Counted from the first letter of the stretch, positions 1 through 7,889 are shown. The stretch is 64,000 nucleotides of DNA from Burkholderiales bacterium (GCA_019745565.1 JAIESW010000003.1:1-64000); one strand, 5' to 3'. Translations and numbers: made by a program. The notes: generated from the sequence alone by a model not told the origin.

Positions 1-896
1 TTGCGCCACTGTGCAACACCGACCGCGATCAGTGCGAGCAGGACCGCTCCCTTCTCCACCAGATGCAGGGCCCACTCAGTCTGCACGGGAATGTCGGGGT
101 CGATGTTCAGCACCAGCCCCAACAACGGATGCGTGATCAGGTACCACTGGCCATCGATCTGCGAGAGCAGGTTGTCGCCGAGCGAGCGGGTCTCGAGGCT
201 GGCCCCGAGCAGACGCCAATAGGAAGGGATCAGCAACACTGCCACCGCCAACCCCGCCAGCACCAGCAGATGCGGTGCCACCCGGCGCAGCGCCTGCGAC
301 CATCGGAACTCCGGCCGCAGCCCCTCGATCAGCAGCAACGCCGCCGGCAACGTCCAGGCGTTCTCCTTGCAGAGGAGCGCTGCGACCAGCAGCACGGCGG
401 ACCACCTCCGGTGTGACTGCAGGTAGGCGAGGATGGCCAGGAGATAGAACGAAGCCATCAGGGCGCCCGACCGGCCGGAGATATAGGTGACTGTCTCCGT
501 CTGCGCCGGATGCAGTGCGAACACGACCGCGATCCAGAACGCCAGGCTGCCGACTGCCGCGGCTCGCACGTCCATCAACGGCAACAGACGCCGCATCAGC
601 ACGTAGACGAGGAACGCGTTCGCCGCGTGCACGGCAATGTTCACGAGGTGAAAGCCCACGGGGTCGGGCCAGATCACCCAGTTGGCGACGTATGTCGCCT
701 TGAGCAGGGCACGGATGCCCGGCATGGTCTCCCACCACGCCGCAAAGGAATGCACGGCCGGGTTGTGGACGATCACATTCCAGTCGTCGAACTGGAAGGT
801 ACCGCCGAGACCGTTCGCGTACGCGGCGATCGTGACCAGCACGATCAGCGCGACACGGACGCGCTCAGCGTGATGCGGCAGCGTATTCGAAGGCAT
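1..896 (-). CDS. Polytopic GT-C-like (TMTC/PMT type) membrane glycosyltransferase, C-terminus cut by the window edge
   Basis: About 298 codons are present and the frame runs off the left edge. After a hydrophobic segment (residues 16-33) comes an acidic loop, FDDWN (36-40) followed by NPAVH (45-49). This matches the first-loop signature of TMTC-type and related GT-C glycosyltransferases, which use polyprenyl-linked sugars outside the inner membrane. Several further hydrophobic helices follow, along with a TETVTYISGRSG-like segment. TPR repeats usual in the C-terminal half of such proteins would lie outside the window, so their presence is unknown. The chosen ATG overlaps the 3' end of the carboxypeptidase gene by 32 nt, suggesting translational coupling. 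The family assignment rests on the acidic loop and topology only. Confidence 0.6.
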   Translation of the reverse strand, partial: MPSNTLPHHAERVRVALIVLVTIAAYANGLGGTFQFDDWNVIVHNPAVHSFAAWWETMPGIRALLKATYVANWVIWPDPVGFHLVNIAVHAANAFLVYVLMRRLLPLMDVRAAAVGSLAFWIAVVFALHPAQTETVTYISGRSGALMASFYLLAILAYLQSHRRWSAVLLVAALLCKENAWTLPAALLLIEGLRPEFRWSQALRRVAPHLLVLAGLAVAVLLIPSYWRLLGASLETRSLGDNLLSQIDGQWYLITHPLLGLVLNIDPDIPVQTEWALHLVEKGAVLLALIAVGVAQWR

Positions 897-1707
897 GATT
901 CAGCATCGCGTGCGCGTCCCACCAGCGGTCGCGACCGCCCAGCATCACCAGGAGCACGCGTACGCCGTTGCGCTCCGCCTGCGCGATGACGCACTTGCCG
1001 GCCTTGGCGGTGAAACCGGATTTGACGCCCACGGCGCCGTCGTAGCGGCCGATGAGCGCGTTGCGGTTGGTCAGCTTGTAACTGCGCGTGCCGTCGGCAG
1101 TCGCGACGGTCATCTCGATCTGCCGCGCTAACTCGGCGATCGACGGCCGCGCCATGGCCGCATCGGACAACTTCGCCAGATCCCGGGCCGTCGAATAGTG
1201 GCCAGCCGCATCATGACCGCAGGCGTTCACGAAACGGGTGTCCTTCAACCCCAGTGCGACCGCCTTGCGGTTCATGCGCTGGACGAATGCCGCCTCCGAC
1301 CCGTCGCGCCACTCCGCGAGCGCTCGACAAGCGTCGTTGGCCGAGGCGATCATCGCAGCAGCCAGCAGGTCCTTCACCCGCAGGCGTTCGCCACCCTTCA
1401 GTCCCATGCGCGAGCCGGTCTCGGTGCCGGCCTTGGCGCTGACCGCGACCACCTCGTCGAGCTTCGCCGTCTCGTCCACCAGCAATGCGGTCATCAGCTT
1501 CGTGAGGCTGGCGGGAGCCACTTTGTCGGAGGCGGCATGTTCCCAGATGTCGGTTCCGTCCACGATCACGAGATACGCGCGGGCGACTTGGGGAAAGGGG
1601 TCCGCAGGGGAGGCAGCCAACGCGACCGACACGGGTAAAAGGGTTACCGCCGCAAGCAACCAGCTTTTCCACCGGGTGAGCGTGTTTGGCTCCAGCAGCT
1701 CCTCCCG
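865..1707 (-). CDS. D-alanyl-D-alanine carboxypeptidase (low-molecular-weight PBP, S11 family)
   Basis: This is a penicillin-binding-type serine DD-peptidase that trims peptidoglycan stem peptides in the periplasm. All three active-site motifs are present (numbering from the GTG at 1707): SLTK at 67-70, SAN at 122-124 and KSG at 229-231. A signal peptide is visible around residues 13-33 (WKSWLLAAVTLLP...). There is no obvious C-terminal PBP5-like domain or membrane anchor, so it resembles the short PBP7/DacC-like forms. The frame opens further upstream (GTG at 1752, inside the toxin gene). I prefer GTG 1707 because GAGG lies 6-7 nt before it and the signal peptide then follows directly. The exact start is uncertain. 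Confidence 0.88.
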   Translation of the reverse strand, partial: REELLEPNTLTRWKSWLLAAVTLLPVSVALAASPADPFPQVARAYLVIVDGTDIWEHAASDKVAPASLTKLMTALLVDETAKLDEVVAVSAKAGTETGSRMGLKGGERLRVKDLLAAAMIASANDACRALAEWRDGSEAAFVQRMNRKAVALGLKDTRFVNACGHDAAGHYSTARDLAKLSDAAMARPSIAELARQIEMTVATADGTRSYKLTNRNALIGRYDGAVGVKSGFTAKAGKCVIAQAERNGVRVLLVMLGGRDRWWDAHAMLNHAFEYAAASR

Positions 1708-1735
1708 CACGAGTGTCCTCGAGCTCAGTCGCCCC

Positions 1736-2029
1736 CTACGAACGCTGCTCACCGTGCGCAGGGTCTCGATGCTGGTGACGCACTACAAGAATTCGAATCC
1801 CGGCATTCGCGTGTTTGTAGATCACCGAATACGGAAACCCTGTGAACGGGTATGAGCGTCGGTCCTCTCCAGTGGGTTTCCCGATGTCCGGAAATTCTTC
1901 AAGCAGCCTGATGACACGTTCGAACTCATCCAGGAAGCGACGAGCGAGGCCGTTACCGGCCTCGCGCCTATAGAAGCGAAAGGCTTCCGTGAGATCTTGT
2001 TCTGCGCCCCTGTGCAGGGAACATGTCAC
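1736..2029 (-). CDS. RelE/ParE-superfamily toxin
   Basis: A 97-residue basic protein with the RelE/ParE pattern: an N-terminal helix-forming stretch AEQDLTEAFRFY, a FLDEFERVIRLLEEFP helix and a C-terminal beta segment ending IRILVVRHQHRDP. ParE-type members poison gyrase and RelE-type members cleave ribosomal mRNA. The sequence does not decide between them, although the FPDIGKP...YPFTGFPYSVIYK arrangement is closer to the ParE side. Its ATG overlaps the stop of the antitoxin gene by 4 nt, the usual antitoxin-first order. The pair is probably autoregulated by the antitoxin or complex, but no operator was identified. Confidence 0.85.
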   Translation of the reverse strand: MTCSLHRGAEQDLTEAFRFYRREAGNGLARRFLDEFERVIRLLEEFPDIGKPTGEDRRSYPFTGFPYSVIYKHANAGIRILVVRHQHRDPAHGEQRS

Positions 2030-2250
2030 TTCAACTCGGCTCTCAGACGCGCCAAGACCTCAGGGCCTGAGATTGCCTTGCTCTGCCCGGACTCGATCTC
2101 CGCATCGCGGTGGGCAGCGAGCGCGTCCCACGCCTCATCGCGCTTGCGGTCGGCGTCGAGGCTGGCAACGACTCGATCAAGCAACTTCGACCGATCTTCA
2201 GTGGGCAACTGCAGCACTTCTTCTGCCAATGCATCGAGTGGACGCGACAT
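2026..2250 (-). CDS. Antitoxin of the addiction-module component family (PF09720-like)
   Basis: A 74-residue acidic protein with the pattern LAEEVLQLPTEDRSKLLDRVVASLD, typical of the small antitoxins that precede ParE/RelE toxins (Unstab_antitox, 'addiction module component'). It is expected to wrap around and neutralise the toxin encoded immediately downstream, with which it shares a 4-nt ATGA overlap. The C-terminal part (EIESGQSKAISGPEVLARL) is the usual toxin-binding tail. Confidence in the pairing is high because of the overlap; the cellular target is not inferable. Confidence 0.85.
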   Translation of the reverse strand: MSRPLDALAEEVLQLPTEDRSKLLDRVVASLDADRKRDEAWDALAAHRDAEIESGQSKAISGPEVLARLRAELK

Positions 2251-2327
2251 TGCTAGCTCCAGGAACTACAAAACTGGTAATAGCTTGCCACAACACCGCG
2301 CAGCCGGCCGAAAGACGACCTCAAGGG

Positions 2328-2549
2328 TCATCTCTCCAAGCGGGTTGCAATCGATGCCTTCACGGTTTCCCAGGGCACGACGTCATCGGGGTTGGACTCG
2401 TGATCCTCCAACCGCCGATCCAACTCGAGACGCCGCGCCTCCGTCAGGGGCGTAGCCTCAGCGAGGCTGTCCCATATCTCTTCCGCGAGCGAGATTCGCT
2501 CCTCGACGGTGAGGCGCTCGATTCCTAAGGTCTTCAGGGATGAACTCAT
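2328..2549 (-). CDS. Orphan antitoxin of the same addiction-module family
   Basis: A 73-residue protein containing IERLTVEERISLAEEIWDSL, the hallmark N-terminal half of the PF09720/TIGR02574 antitoxin family, followed by LDRRLEDHESNPDDVVPWE. The ATG at 2549 is used; an in-frame ATG at 2558 is equally possible. The protein is paralogous in type to the antitoxin at 2026-2250, but no toxin gene follows: only 77 bp separate the two antitoxin genes, with no RelE/ParE frame. It is either a leftover whose toxin was lost or an extra antitoxin that could cross-neutralise. A longer upstream extension of this frame overlaps hflX and is not credible. Confidence 0.75.
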   Translation of the reverse strand: MSSSLKTLGIERLTVEERISLAEEIWDSLAEATPLTEARRLELDRRLEDHESNPDDVVPWETVKASIATRLER

Positions 2550-2700
2550 TGGTTTCATCCTATCAAGATACGGGCGTGGCAGACACGACGCGCAAGACGA
2601 CCAGTACTGGCGCCCGAGCATGATGTTACATAGGTCACAGAGTCGAGAGTCGGCTGCACCCAACGAACAGCACACCCCGGCCCTGGAGTCCTCACCATTC

Positions 2701-4143
2701 CTACGACCCCTCCCGCTCCTGCGTGCTGGCAATACGCTCGCGCAGCCCCTCGATATCGCTGCGCTCGCCGCGCACACGGAACAATGCCCCCTCCCCGTCG
2801 GCGCTCTCCTCCAACACCTCGCAAGTCGCAAAGATCTCCCCGCGCAGCTGTTGCGCCGACCAGGGCACGAACAACTCGGCCTTGACCAACTTCTTCGCGA
2901 AGAACGCACGGATCGCCTTGCGCAGCTTCGCCACGTCGTCCTCGTCGACCGCACTCATCACGATGCATTTCGGGTACTGGGCCCGCAACGCCTTCGCCCG
3001 TTCTGTCTGGGCCTTCTTGTCGCCGACCTGATCGATCTTGTTGAACACGCGCAGGCGCGGCACCTTGTCCGCGTCGATCTCGGCCAGCACCTGGTCGGTC
3101 ACCTCGATGTGGCGTTCGAACCCGGGATCGCTCGCGTCGACCACGTGGACCAGCAGCGATGCCTCGGCGGCTTCCTCCAGCGTGGACTTGAACGACGCGA
3201 CGAGATCGTGCGGCAGGTTCTTGATGAAGCCCACCGTGTCGGTAACCAGCACGCGCGGCACACCCTCCGGCACCAGGGTACGCACGGTGGTGTCGAGGGT
3301 CGCGAACAGCTTGTTGGCGACCAGCACCCCGCTCCCCGTCAGCGCGCGCATCAGAGTGGATTTGCCCGCGTTGGTGTAGCCCACGAGCGCCACGCGCGCC
3401 AGACCCTGATTCGCATGGCGCCGCGCGCGCTGCGTCCGTCGCTCCGCATCCAGGGCGATGATCTCCTGCTTGAGCTCGGCGATGCGATCGCGAATCTTCG
3501 CGCGGTCCGCTTCGCCGGCCGCCTCCCCCGCACCCCGGCCACCGACACCGCTGCGCTGCCGCCCCTGCGGCCCGGCCAGCTTGGCCGCCTCGCGCAGGCG
3601 CGGTGCCAAGTACCGGAGGCGCGCGATCTCGACCTGCGCGCGTGCCGCGTTGGAGCGGGCGTGGCGGTGAAAGATCTCCAGAATCACCATCGTCCGGTCC
3701 AGCACGTCGCAACCGACCTCGTTCTCGAGGTTGCGGGCCTGTGAGGGTGAGATCTCGTGATCCACGAGGACGAAGGCCGCCTGGCGGGTATCGGCACCGG
3801 TCTGGGCCTTGGCGGCTTCCCGGGCGGCGACGAGGCCGTGGTGAGCGATACGCGGCTCGTCGCTCTTTCCCGAGTGCTTGCCGTCCGAGGAGCCATCGTC
3901 CGGCTCTTCCGCTTCACCCTGCACGAATCGACGGATCTCTTCCCGCTTGCCGACGCCGAGATAGGCCGTTGAATCGAAGCTGGTCCGCTTCTGCGTGAAG
4001 GTGGCCACTACTTCGAAGCCCAGCGTCCTGGCCAGCTCACGCAATTCGCTCAGCGACGACTCGAACTCCGAATCGCTGACTTCAGGAAGTTGTACGGCGG
4101 CGACGACGGCTCGTTGCGGGGTGGTGCGGAGGGCTTCGGACAT
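2701..4143 (-). CDS. hflX: GTPase HflX with an unusual N-domain insertion
   Basis: HflX is a ribosome-associated GTPase that splits and rescues stalled 70S ribosomes. The G-domain motifs are complete: G1 GYTNAGKS (255-262), LDTT (about 283-286), G3 DTVG (302-305) and G4 NKID (368-371). The N-terminal domain contains the nucleotide-binding-like YLGVGK and the conserved GCDVLDRT/ILEIFHRHA segment, then a coiled linker (about 215-245). At 480 aa it is longer than the usual 370-430. The extra length is mainly a hydrophilic insert at about residues 76-120, where ordinary HflX proteins go almost directly from the GK-REEI helix to the LVDHEISPSQ strand. There is no hfq neighbour here. The gene borders the accessory islet. 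Confidence 0.93.
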   Translation of the reverse strand: MSEALRTTPQRAVVAAVQLPEVSDSEFESSLSELRELARTLGFEVVATFTQKRTSFDSTAYLGVGKREEIRRFVQGEAEEPDDGSSDGKHSGKSDEPRIAHHGLVAAREAAKAQTGADTRQAAFVLVDHEISPSQARNLENEVGCDVLDRTMVILEIFHRHARSNAARAQVEIARLRYLAPRLREAAKLAGPQGRQRSGVGGRGAGEAAGEADRAKIRDRIAELKQEIIALDAERRTQRARRHANQGLARVALVGYTNAGKSTLMRALTGSGVLVANKLFATLDTTVRTLVPEGVPRVLVTDTVGFIKNLPHDLVASFKSTLEEAAEASLLVHVVDASDPGFERHIEVTDQVLAEIDADKVPRLRVFNKIDQVGDKKAQTERAKALRAQYPKCIVMSAVDEDDVAKLRKAIRAFFAKKLVKAELFVPWSAQQLRGEIFATCEVLEESADGEGALFRVRGERSDIEGLRERIASTQEREGS

Positions 4144-4409
4144 TCTCTGGCGCTAGGGGTGAGGAGGCGCGCATCGCCAGTGTACCTTGCTGTTGCCCTC
4201 GCCTCGACAGGCAGTTGGGGGTCGGTGCTGGCGTGCCGCCGACACGCAAGCGTAAGAGTGGGTTACGTCAGCGTCGGGGCTTGCGGCAATACACTCTTCG
4301 ACTCCGCGAGGCAGCGACGGGAAGTCAGATGCCGCTTAGCGGCCCTATCGCTGACTTCCTAGCTGATACGCGCAGATACGCGATGCGTGACTGCAAGACC
4401 TGCCCCGTG

Positions 4410-4780
4410 GTGCCCACTTGTCGGAGGTGCGCGCTGCTCCGCGCCGATGCCCGGAACTCCATGGTTACTGCCTGCTCCTCGTCAAGCTCGATGCGGCTTT
4501 CCATCCCGGGGGAGGCGACGCAGTCTTGCCCTTCGCGTCTGCGCCGCTGTTGCCTGCCAGCGTCTTGAAACTATCGGCCTTCCCCAATGCGGTCATTTCG
4601 GGACTTTCCACCTTCACGGCCGGCTTCACCCGCTGCCATTGCTCCTCGCTTGCCTTCGTACCTACGCATCAAGCGCGCTGTCACCAACACGCCTGCAAGG
4701 CTCGATACCAGACCCGTGGCTAGCGGTTATCTGGGCGGGACTTCCACCCGCTGGATCACGCAGCATTGCCATGCCGCAAC
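4410..4780 (-). mobile_element. Group II intron, 5' (domain I) fragment, truncated
   Basis: Read on the minus strand from about 4780, the sequence has features I recognise from the 5' domain I of bacterial group II introns. These include GCGGGTGGAAGTCCCGCC (4734-4751), CGCTAGCCACGGGTCTGG, GAAGGTGGAAAGTCCCG and GGGGAAGGCCGATAG, with a probable 5' end near GTTGCGGCATGGCAATGC. No reverse transcriptase/maturase and no domain V/VI hairpin follow, so the element is a dead fragment. CAAGACTTGACCCCGTG (4781-4797) lies just outside the 5' end. A near copy, CAAGACCTGCCCCGTG (4394-4409), lies at the other side, so the fragment is bracketed by imperfect direct repeats. Frames crossing it on the plus strand are not genes. 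I see no feature in 4144-4393. Confidence 0.72.
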
Positions 4781-4824
4781 CAAGACTTGACCCCGTGCTT
4801 GTGCTTGATCCCGATCCGTCACGC

Positions 4825-5490
4825 TCACGCCCCCTCACGATGCGAGCGAAAGATGGAGTCCGCCAGCCTTGTTGAAGCCCCCATCAACTTCGCCAGAACT
4901 CTCAGTTGTTCTCTGCAAGTGCCGATCTCCGTCGGTACTGGATAGTTAATCTGGTGCTCGATCTCCCCCCAAGCCTCCTCAAAGAGTGTCCGTACCTGCA
5001 CCTCGCAGGAAAGGTTCGAGTCGGCCCGCGGCTTCAAGACATAGTGAATGCTTGTGTAATGACTGTCTTTAACTTGCGTCTCGAGACCCAAATCCCCAAA
5101 AAACTTAGTGCACTCGGGATCCCACGTGTACGCGACGGGGGGTTCGTGAAGAGCCCAGTCGCCCCTTTTGATCTGCTCATTTATTACAGTGTGAATTTCC
5201 GTGAACTGAGCCTGATACAAGTGGAGGAGCCTAACTCCAGCAAGATCGGTAATGCGCAATAGAAGCTCTGGTGGTTCAACGATCTCCCCGTTGTCAGCCT
5301 TGCGCTTCAGCTTATCCCGCAAGTGTTCTTCGTCCTTCATCCTCGAACGTATTGAGTGAACAACAGCATTCTGACCATGTGACATATGCGGATGCTGCAC
5401 AAAGAACTGCCTAACGCTTTCGCACCAAGCGATCAAGTGGTGCTTGTTTCGTGTGTATTCGTCAATGCATGCTTGGAATGGCAGAGTCAT
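4825..5490 (-). CDS. RelA/SpoT-fold nucleotide pyrophosphokinase domain protein (small alarmone synthetase or toxSAS-like)
   Basis: A single-domain protein (221 aa) with a complete RelA/SpoT synthetase signature and no HD hydrolase, TGS or ACT domain. Numbering from the GTG at 5499: SIRSRMKDEEHL...KLKRK (49-67, pyrophosphate-donor site), ITDLAGVRLL (83-92, metal-binding Asp85), HYTSIHYV (147-154) and the second acidic motif EVQVRT (166-171), then WGEIEH (177-182). It should transfer pyrophosphate from ATP either to GDP/GTP (alarmone) or, in toxSAS relatives, to other acceptors such as tRNA. I prefer ATG 5490 because AAAGGTG lies just before it; the GTG at 5499 overlaps the ParA stop by 4 nt. 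Either way it is translationally coupled to the ParA gene. GC is near 47-50%, unlike its flanks. Confidence 0.82.
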   Translation of the reverse strand: MTLPFQACIDEYTRNKHHLIAWCESVRQFFVQHPHMSHGQNAVVHSIRSRMKDEEHLRDKLKRKADNGEIVEPPELLLRITDLAGVRLLHLYQAQFTEIHTVINEQIKRGDWALHEPPVAYTWDPECTKFFGDLGLETQVKDSHYTSIHYVLKPRADSNLSCEVQVRTLFEEAWGEIEHQINYPVPTEIGTCREQLRVLAKLMGASTRLADSIFRSHREGA

Positions 5491-5495
5491 AGGAA

Positions 5496-6503
5496 TCACC
5501 TTTGACTAGTCGCCTTCTCTATTCTGGAATTTACCTCCTTACCTATGTCGATGAATAGCGCCTTGGCCGCTGATATCTCAGGGTTGTAACCACTGTTGAC
5601 GTGACCTGATAGCCAGCCAAAAGGTAAACCCTTGTCTTGCGCCGCAGCTGAAAGGCTTTGGTAATGCTTAACATCCGCAATCTTGTACGGGGGCTGCAGA
5701 ACCAACTCCGATTCAATGCCCCGTAACACGTCAATCACTCGGCTCTTGACGCGTGGGGCGATCTTTGATTCCCAGTACTCGTGAGGTTTGGATTTTGAAC
5801 CACCATATGCCTTGAACGCCGACACTATGTAGCCCAAGTAGGTCGGCGACGCCCTTATCAATTCTGTTCTCTTGTCTTCGGGCGCCAGCATTTGAACCGT
5901 GCGCCAGTCCTTAATCCACCTCCCGATTGCAGCGCCCACGCTCGTAAGTGCACGGAGCGAGAACAGATCTGGTGCCACCGGCGTTATGAAGCCGTCGCAA
6001 CTAAGTAGCACCGTTCGATTCAGTGGACCAACATTCGGACCTACATCGTAGATCACCACATCTGCACCATGCTTCTCTGCTAGACGGGTGACTGCTCTGT
6101 GCAACGCCCCCATCACAGAATAGCCTCGCGGCTTCCGCGCAAATGAGTCTGTCCATGCCGCTGGGAGTTCTTCTTCGTACGTAGACAACAGTACGTCTCC
6201 AACGACAAGCATTAGGCCTGCTGTTGCGACCGGATACACCGGAATATCCCCCACATCCCCGGTCCCAAGCACCACAGGCCTGACTGCGGACCAGATTGTC
6301 TTCCCGCTCTCTTCCTCTCCGGACTCACCAAGTATGTCGTCAAGTTTGGTCTCTGGGAGGAAGAATGACGAAATATTGCACTGCGGATCTGCATCGACAA
6401 GAAGTACCCTCTTGCCAAGGTCAACAAGACCCGCAGCGATATTGATAGCAAGTGTGGTCTTTCCTACCCCACCCTTGTGGTTGAACAATGCAATTGAATA
6501 CAT
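5496..6503 (-). CDS. ParA/Soj-family ATPase, first gene of the pair with the RelA/SpoT-fold protein
   Basis: A 335-residue deviant-Walker ATPase. KGGVGKTT lies at 10-17, DADPQCN begins near 38 and a Walker-B-like DVGPN lies in the middle. The signature lysine and fold are those of ParA/MinD proteins, which dimerise on ATP and bind DNA or membranes. There is no ParB partner and no parS-like repeat. Instead the stop codon overlaps the start region of the RelA/SpoT-fold gene. The C-terminal half (about 210-335) is longer than minimal ParA and is rich in Lys and aromatic residues. A good RBS (GAGGAG) precedes the ATG. ParA-like ATPases without ParB are known in defence and conjugative islets; the role here is inference. 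Confidence 0.85.
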   Translation of the reverse strand: MYSIALFNHKGGVGKTTLAINIAAGLVDLGKRVLLVDADPQCNISSFFLPETKLDDILGESGEEESGKTIWSAVRPVVLGTGDVGDIPVYPVATAGLMLVVGDVLLSTYEEELPAAWTDSFARKPRGYSVMGALHRAVTRLAEKHGADVVIYDVGPNVGPLNRTVLLSCDGFITPVAPDLFSLRALTSVGAAIGRWIKDWRTVQMLAPEDKRTELIRASPTYLGYIVSAFKAYGGSKSKPHEYWESKIAPRVKSRVIDVLRGIESELVLQPPYKIADVKHYQSLSAAAQDKGLPFGWLSGHVNSGYNPEISAAKALFIDIGKEVNSRIEKATSQR

Positions 6504-6667
6504 TTCGCTCCTCTTTGCTATCCGGGGCCTGAAGATACTAAAGCTTTGAGCCGATGAACTGTCGCGGTATGTACGCTCGCTGGCGCGCCTGCTTCGCTGC
6601 TTACATCGCTGCCATACTCGGGTGCGCCTTCGGTGCTGCGGGCTATAGAACGCTCACTGAGGGATTG

Positions 6668-7591
6668 TTACTTTAGGCCGTAGTACTTTAGGACCGCTTC
6701 TTTGATTACGTCTGTGGCGACCGATACACCTATCTTCCACGTCCCATTGGCGGCCTTCTTGAGATTCTTCAGTAGCCAGGCCTTGGCGTTTGCTCCGAAT
6801 GGCTCCTCTTTGCTCTCCGGTTTTTCAGTCGAAACTATCTTCGCAAGCTCTTTCGCGTCGAATTCGGAGATTCCCGCTCGAGCAAGATTCTCGACGAGCG
6901 CTTGCGTGTCTCCTTGGACAACCCCAACATTGATCTGTGCGCCTTCTCCCGCAGCAGAGATAGTCGTCAAATTCCCATAAATAATCTGTTGAGAGATCTG
7001 AGTCGCGACCGCGGAATGCTCGTCCGTTCCGGTGTTCGTCTTGCCAATCCCGATCGTAGCGGCCTCTGGGACCGATTCCTCTAAAGCAATCGTCAGTTCG
7101 AGGACCCGACTGCGAACAGCGTGCCTGATCTCTGCTAGCGCCGCCCGCGCCACGATTCCTGTGACAGAATTGCATGCGTAACCGTCGTACACTTTGCCTT
7201 GAAGCAAGAGTATGAGATTGGCGGCATTGATACTCAAAGAGCCACCATCGTTTGCCGAGGCGAGGAGATCGTCGACTGCGGCAATGCTTTGTCGCATTTC
7301 ATGACGAGCCCACTTCTCACCAGCGTATTTCTCAATCAGGAATGGTGGAATAGGGGCGTTTCTGATGGCTGAGCCAAACGGTCCGGAGAATGTCCCGGTA
7401 TAGCTAACAGGGATGATTCGGTACTCTGGCAACAGCGATTCAGGCGGATAGCCCTCGGATTCGTGCTTGACCCAATCGGCGAGAGGCTGGCTTCTCAATC
7501 GCGCGGCTAACAATCGAACTTTTAAGAGAATGGGCCCAAGTTCTGTTCCTTCTTTAAGTACCGCCGCCTGGATGTCGTCGAGAAGCGCCAT
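6668..7591 (-). CDS. AbiTii-domain abortive-infection-like protein
   Basis: A 307-residue protein whose N-terminal ~110 residues match the AbiTii pattern as I know it: a leading helix, then LRSQPLADWVKHESEGYPPESLLPEYR and a small beta stretch with FGSAIRNAPIPP. A DDLLASANDGGSL helix and an alanine-rich region follow. After a variable linker comes QIIYGNLTTISAAGEGAQINVGVVQGD and a C-terminal helical part (AKAWLLKNLKKAANGTWKIGVSVATDVI), an arrangement I recall from AbiTii-containing proteins. AbiTii was named from a plasmid abortive-infection system; its biochemical activity is not established. RBS AGGAGAGG precedes the ATG. It is separated from the ParA gene by 164 bp and shares the islet's low GC. 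Confidence 0.7.
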   Translation of the reverse strand: MALLDDIQAAVLKEGTELGPILLKVRLLAARLRSQPLADWVKHESEGYPPESLLPEYRIIPVSYTGTFSGPFGSAIRNAPIPPFLIEKYAGEKWARHEMRQSIAAVDDLLASANDGGSLSINAANLILLLQGKVYDGYACNSVTGIVARAALAEIRHAVRSRVLELTIALEESVPEAATIGIGKTNTGTDEHSAVATQISQQIIYGNLTTISAAGEGAQINVGVVQGDTQALVENLARAGISEFDAKELAKIVSTEKPESKEEPFGANAKAWLLKNLKKAANGTWKIGVSVATDVIKEAVLKYYGLK

Positions 7592-7654
7592 CTAGTCCTC
7601 TCCTAAACGATGATGGTAGCCAACTCCCTTAGATACCGGAAACGAACCAGCCGG

Positions 7655-7678
7655 GCGCCGCGCACCCTTGCGCGGCGC
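7655..7678. terminator. Perfect 10-bp hairpin downstream of the DUF3617 gene
   Basis: GCGCCGCGCA and TGCGCGGCGC pair perfectly around a CCCT loop. The hairpin lies after the stop of the minus-strand DUF3617 gene and upstream of the AbiTii gene, so it may end the chromosomal transcript before the islet. There is no T-tract on either strand, so intrinsic termination is not certain. The rest of 7592-7889 shows no gene or other structure that I can support. Confidence 0.4.
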
Positions 7679-7889
7679 GTTACTGGAAGCGACTAGTTGA
7701 GCACTATCAGCCCGCCGAGGATGCAAGTAACCACATTGTCGACATCGCCAGTTCATGCAGCAAGCATAGGCGACGTGTCCCGGTTCGCCGTGCCGGCCAC
7801 ACCAAAGTTGGCTCTTCTACGTCGGACGGGTCCGGGACCGCTTATTCCTAGATTGGCTGGCAGATGTTCGACCAGCCTCTAGCAGGCTC

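Noticed and set aside
4325..4504. 59-codon minus-strand frame (starts MESRIELDEEQAV) as an intron-encoded protein
   Set aside because: No reverse-transcriptase or maturase motif, crosses the intron fragment end, likely chance.
4387..4875. Plus-strand reading frames across 4.2-4.9 kb as genes
   Set aside because: They lie antisense across the group II intron fragment; no domain or RBS was found.
5496..5499. GTG 5499 as the start of the RelA/SpoT-fold gene
   Set aside because: A better Shine-Dalgarno (AAAGGTG) lies before ATG 5490, so the GTG is probably not the main start, although coupling to the ParA gene holds either way.
7592..7889. Plus-strand small frame (7697-7882) in the islet border
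   Set aside because: No RBS or recognisable domain; probably non-coding.
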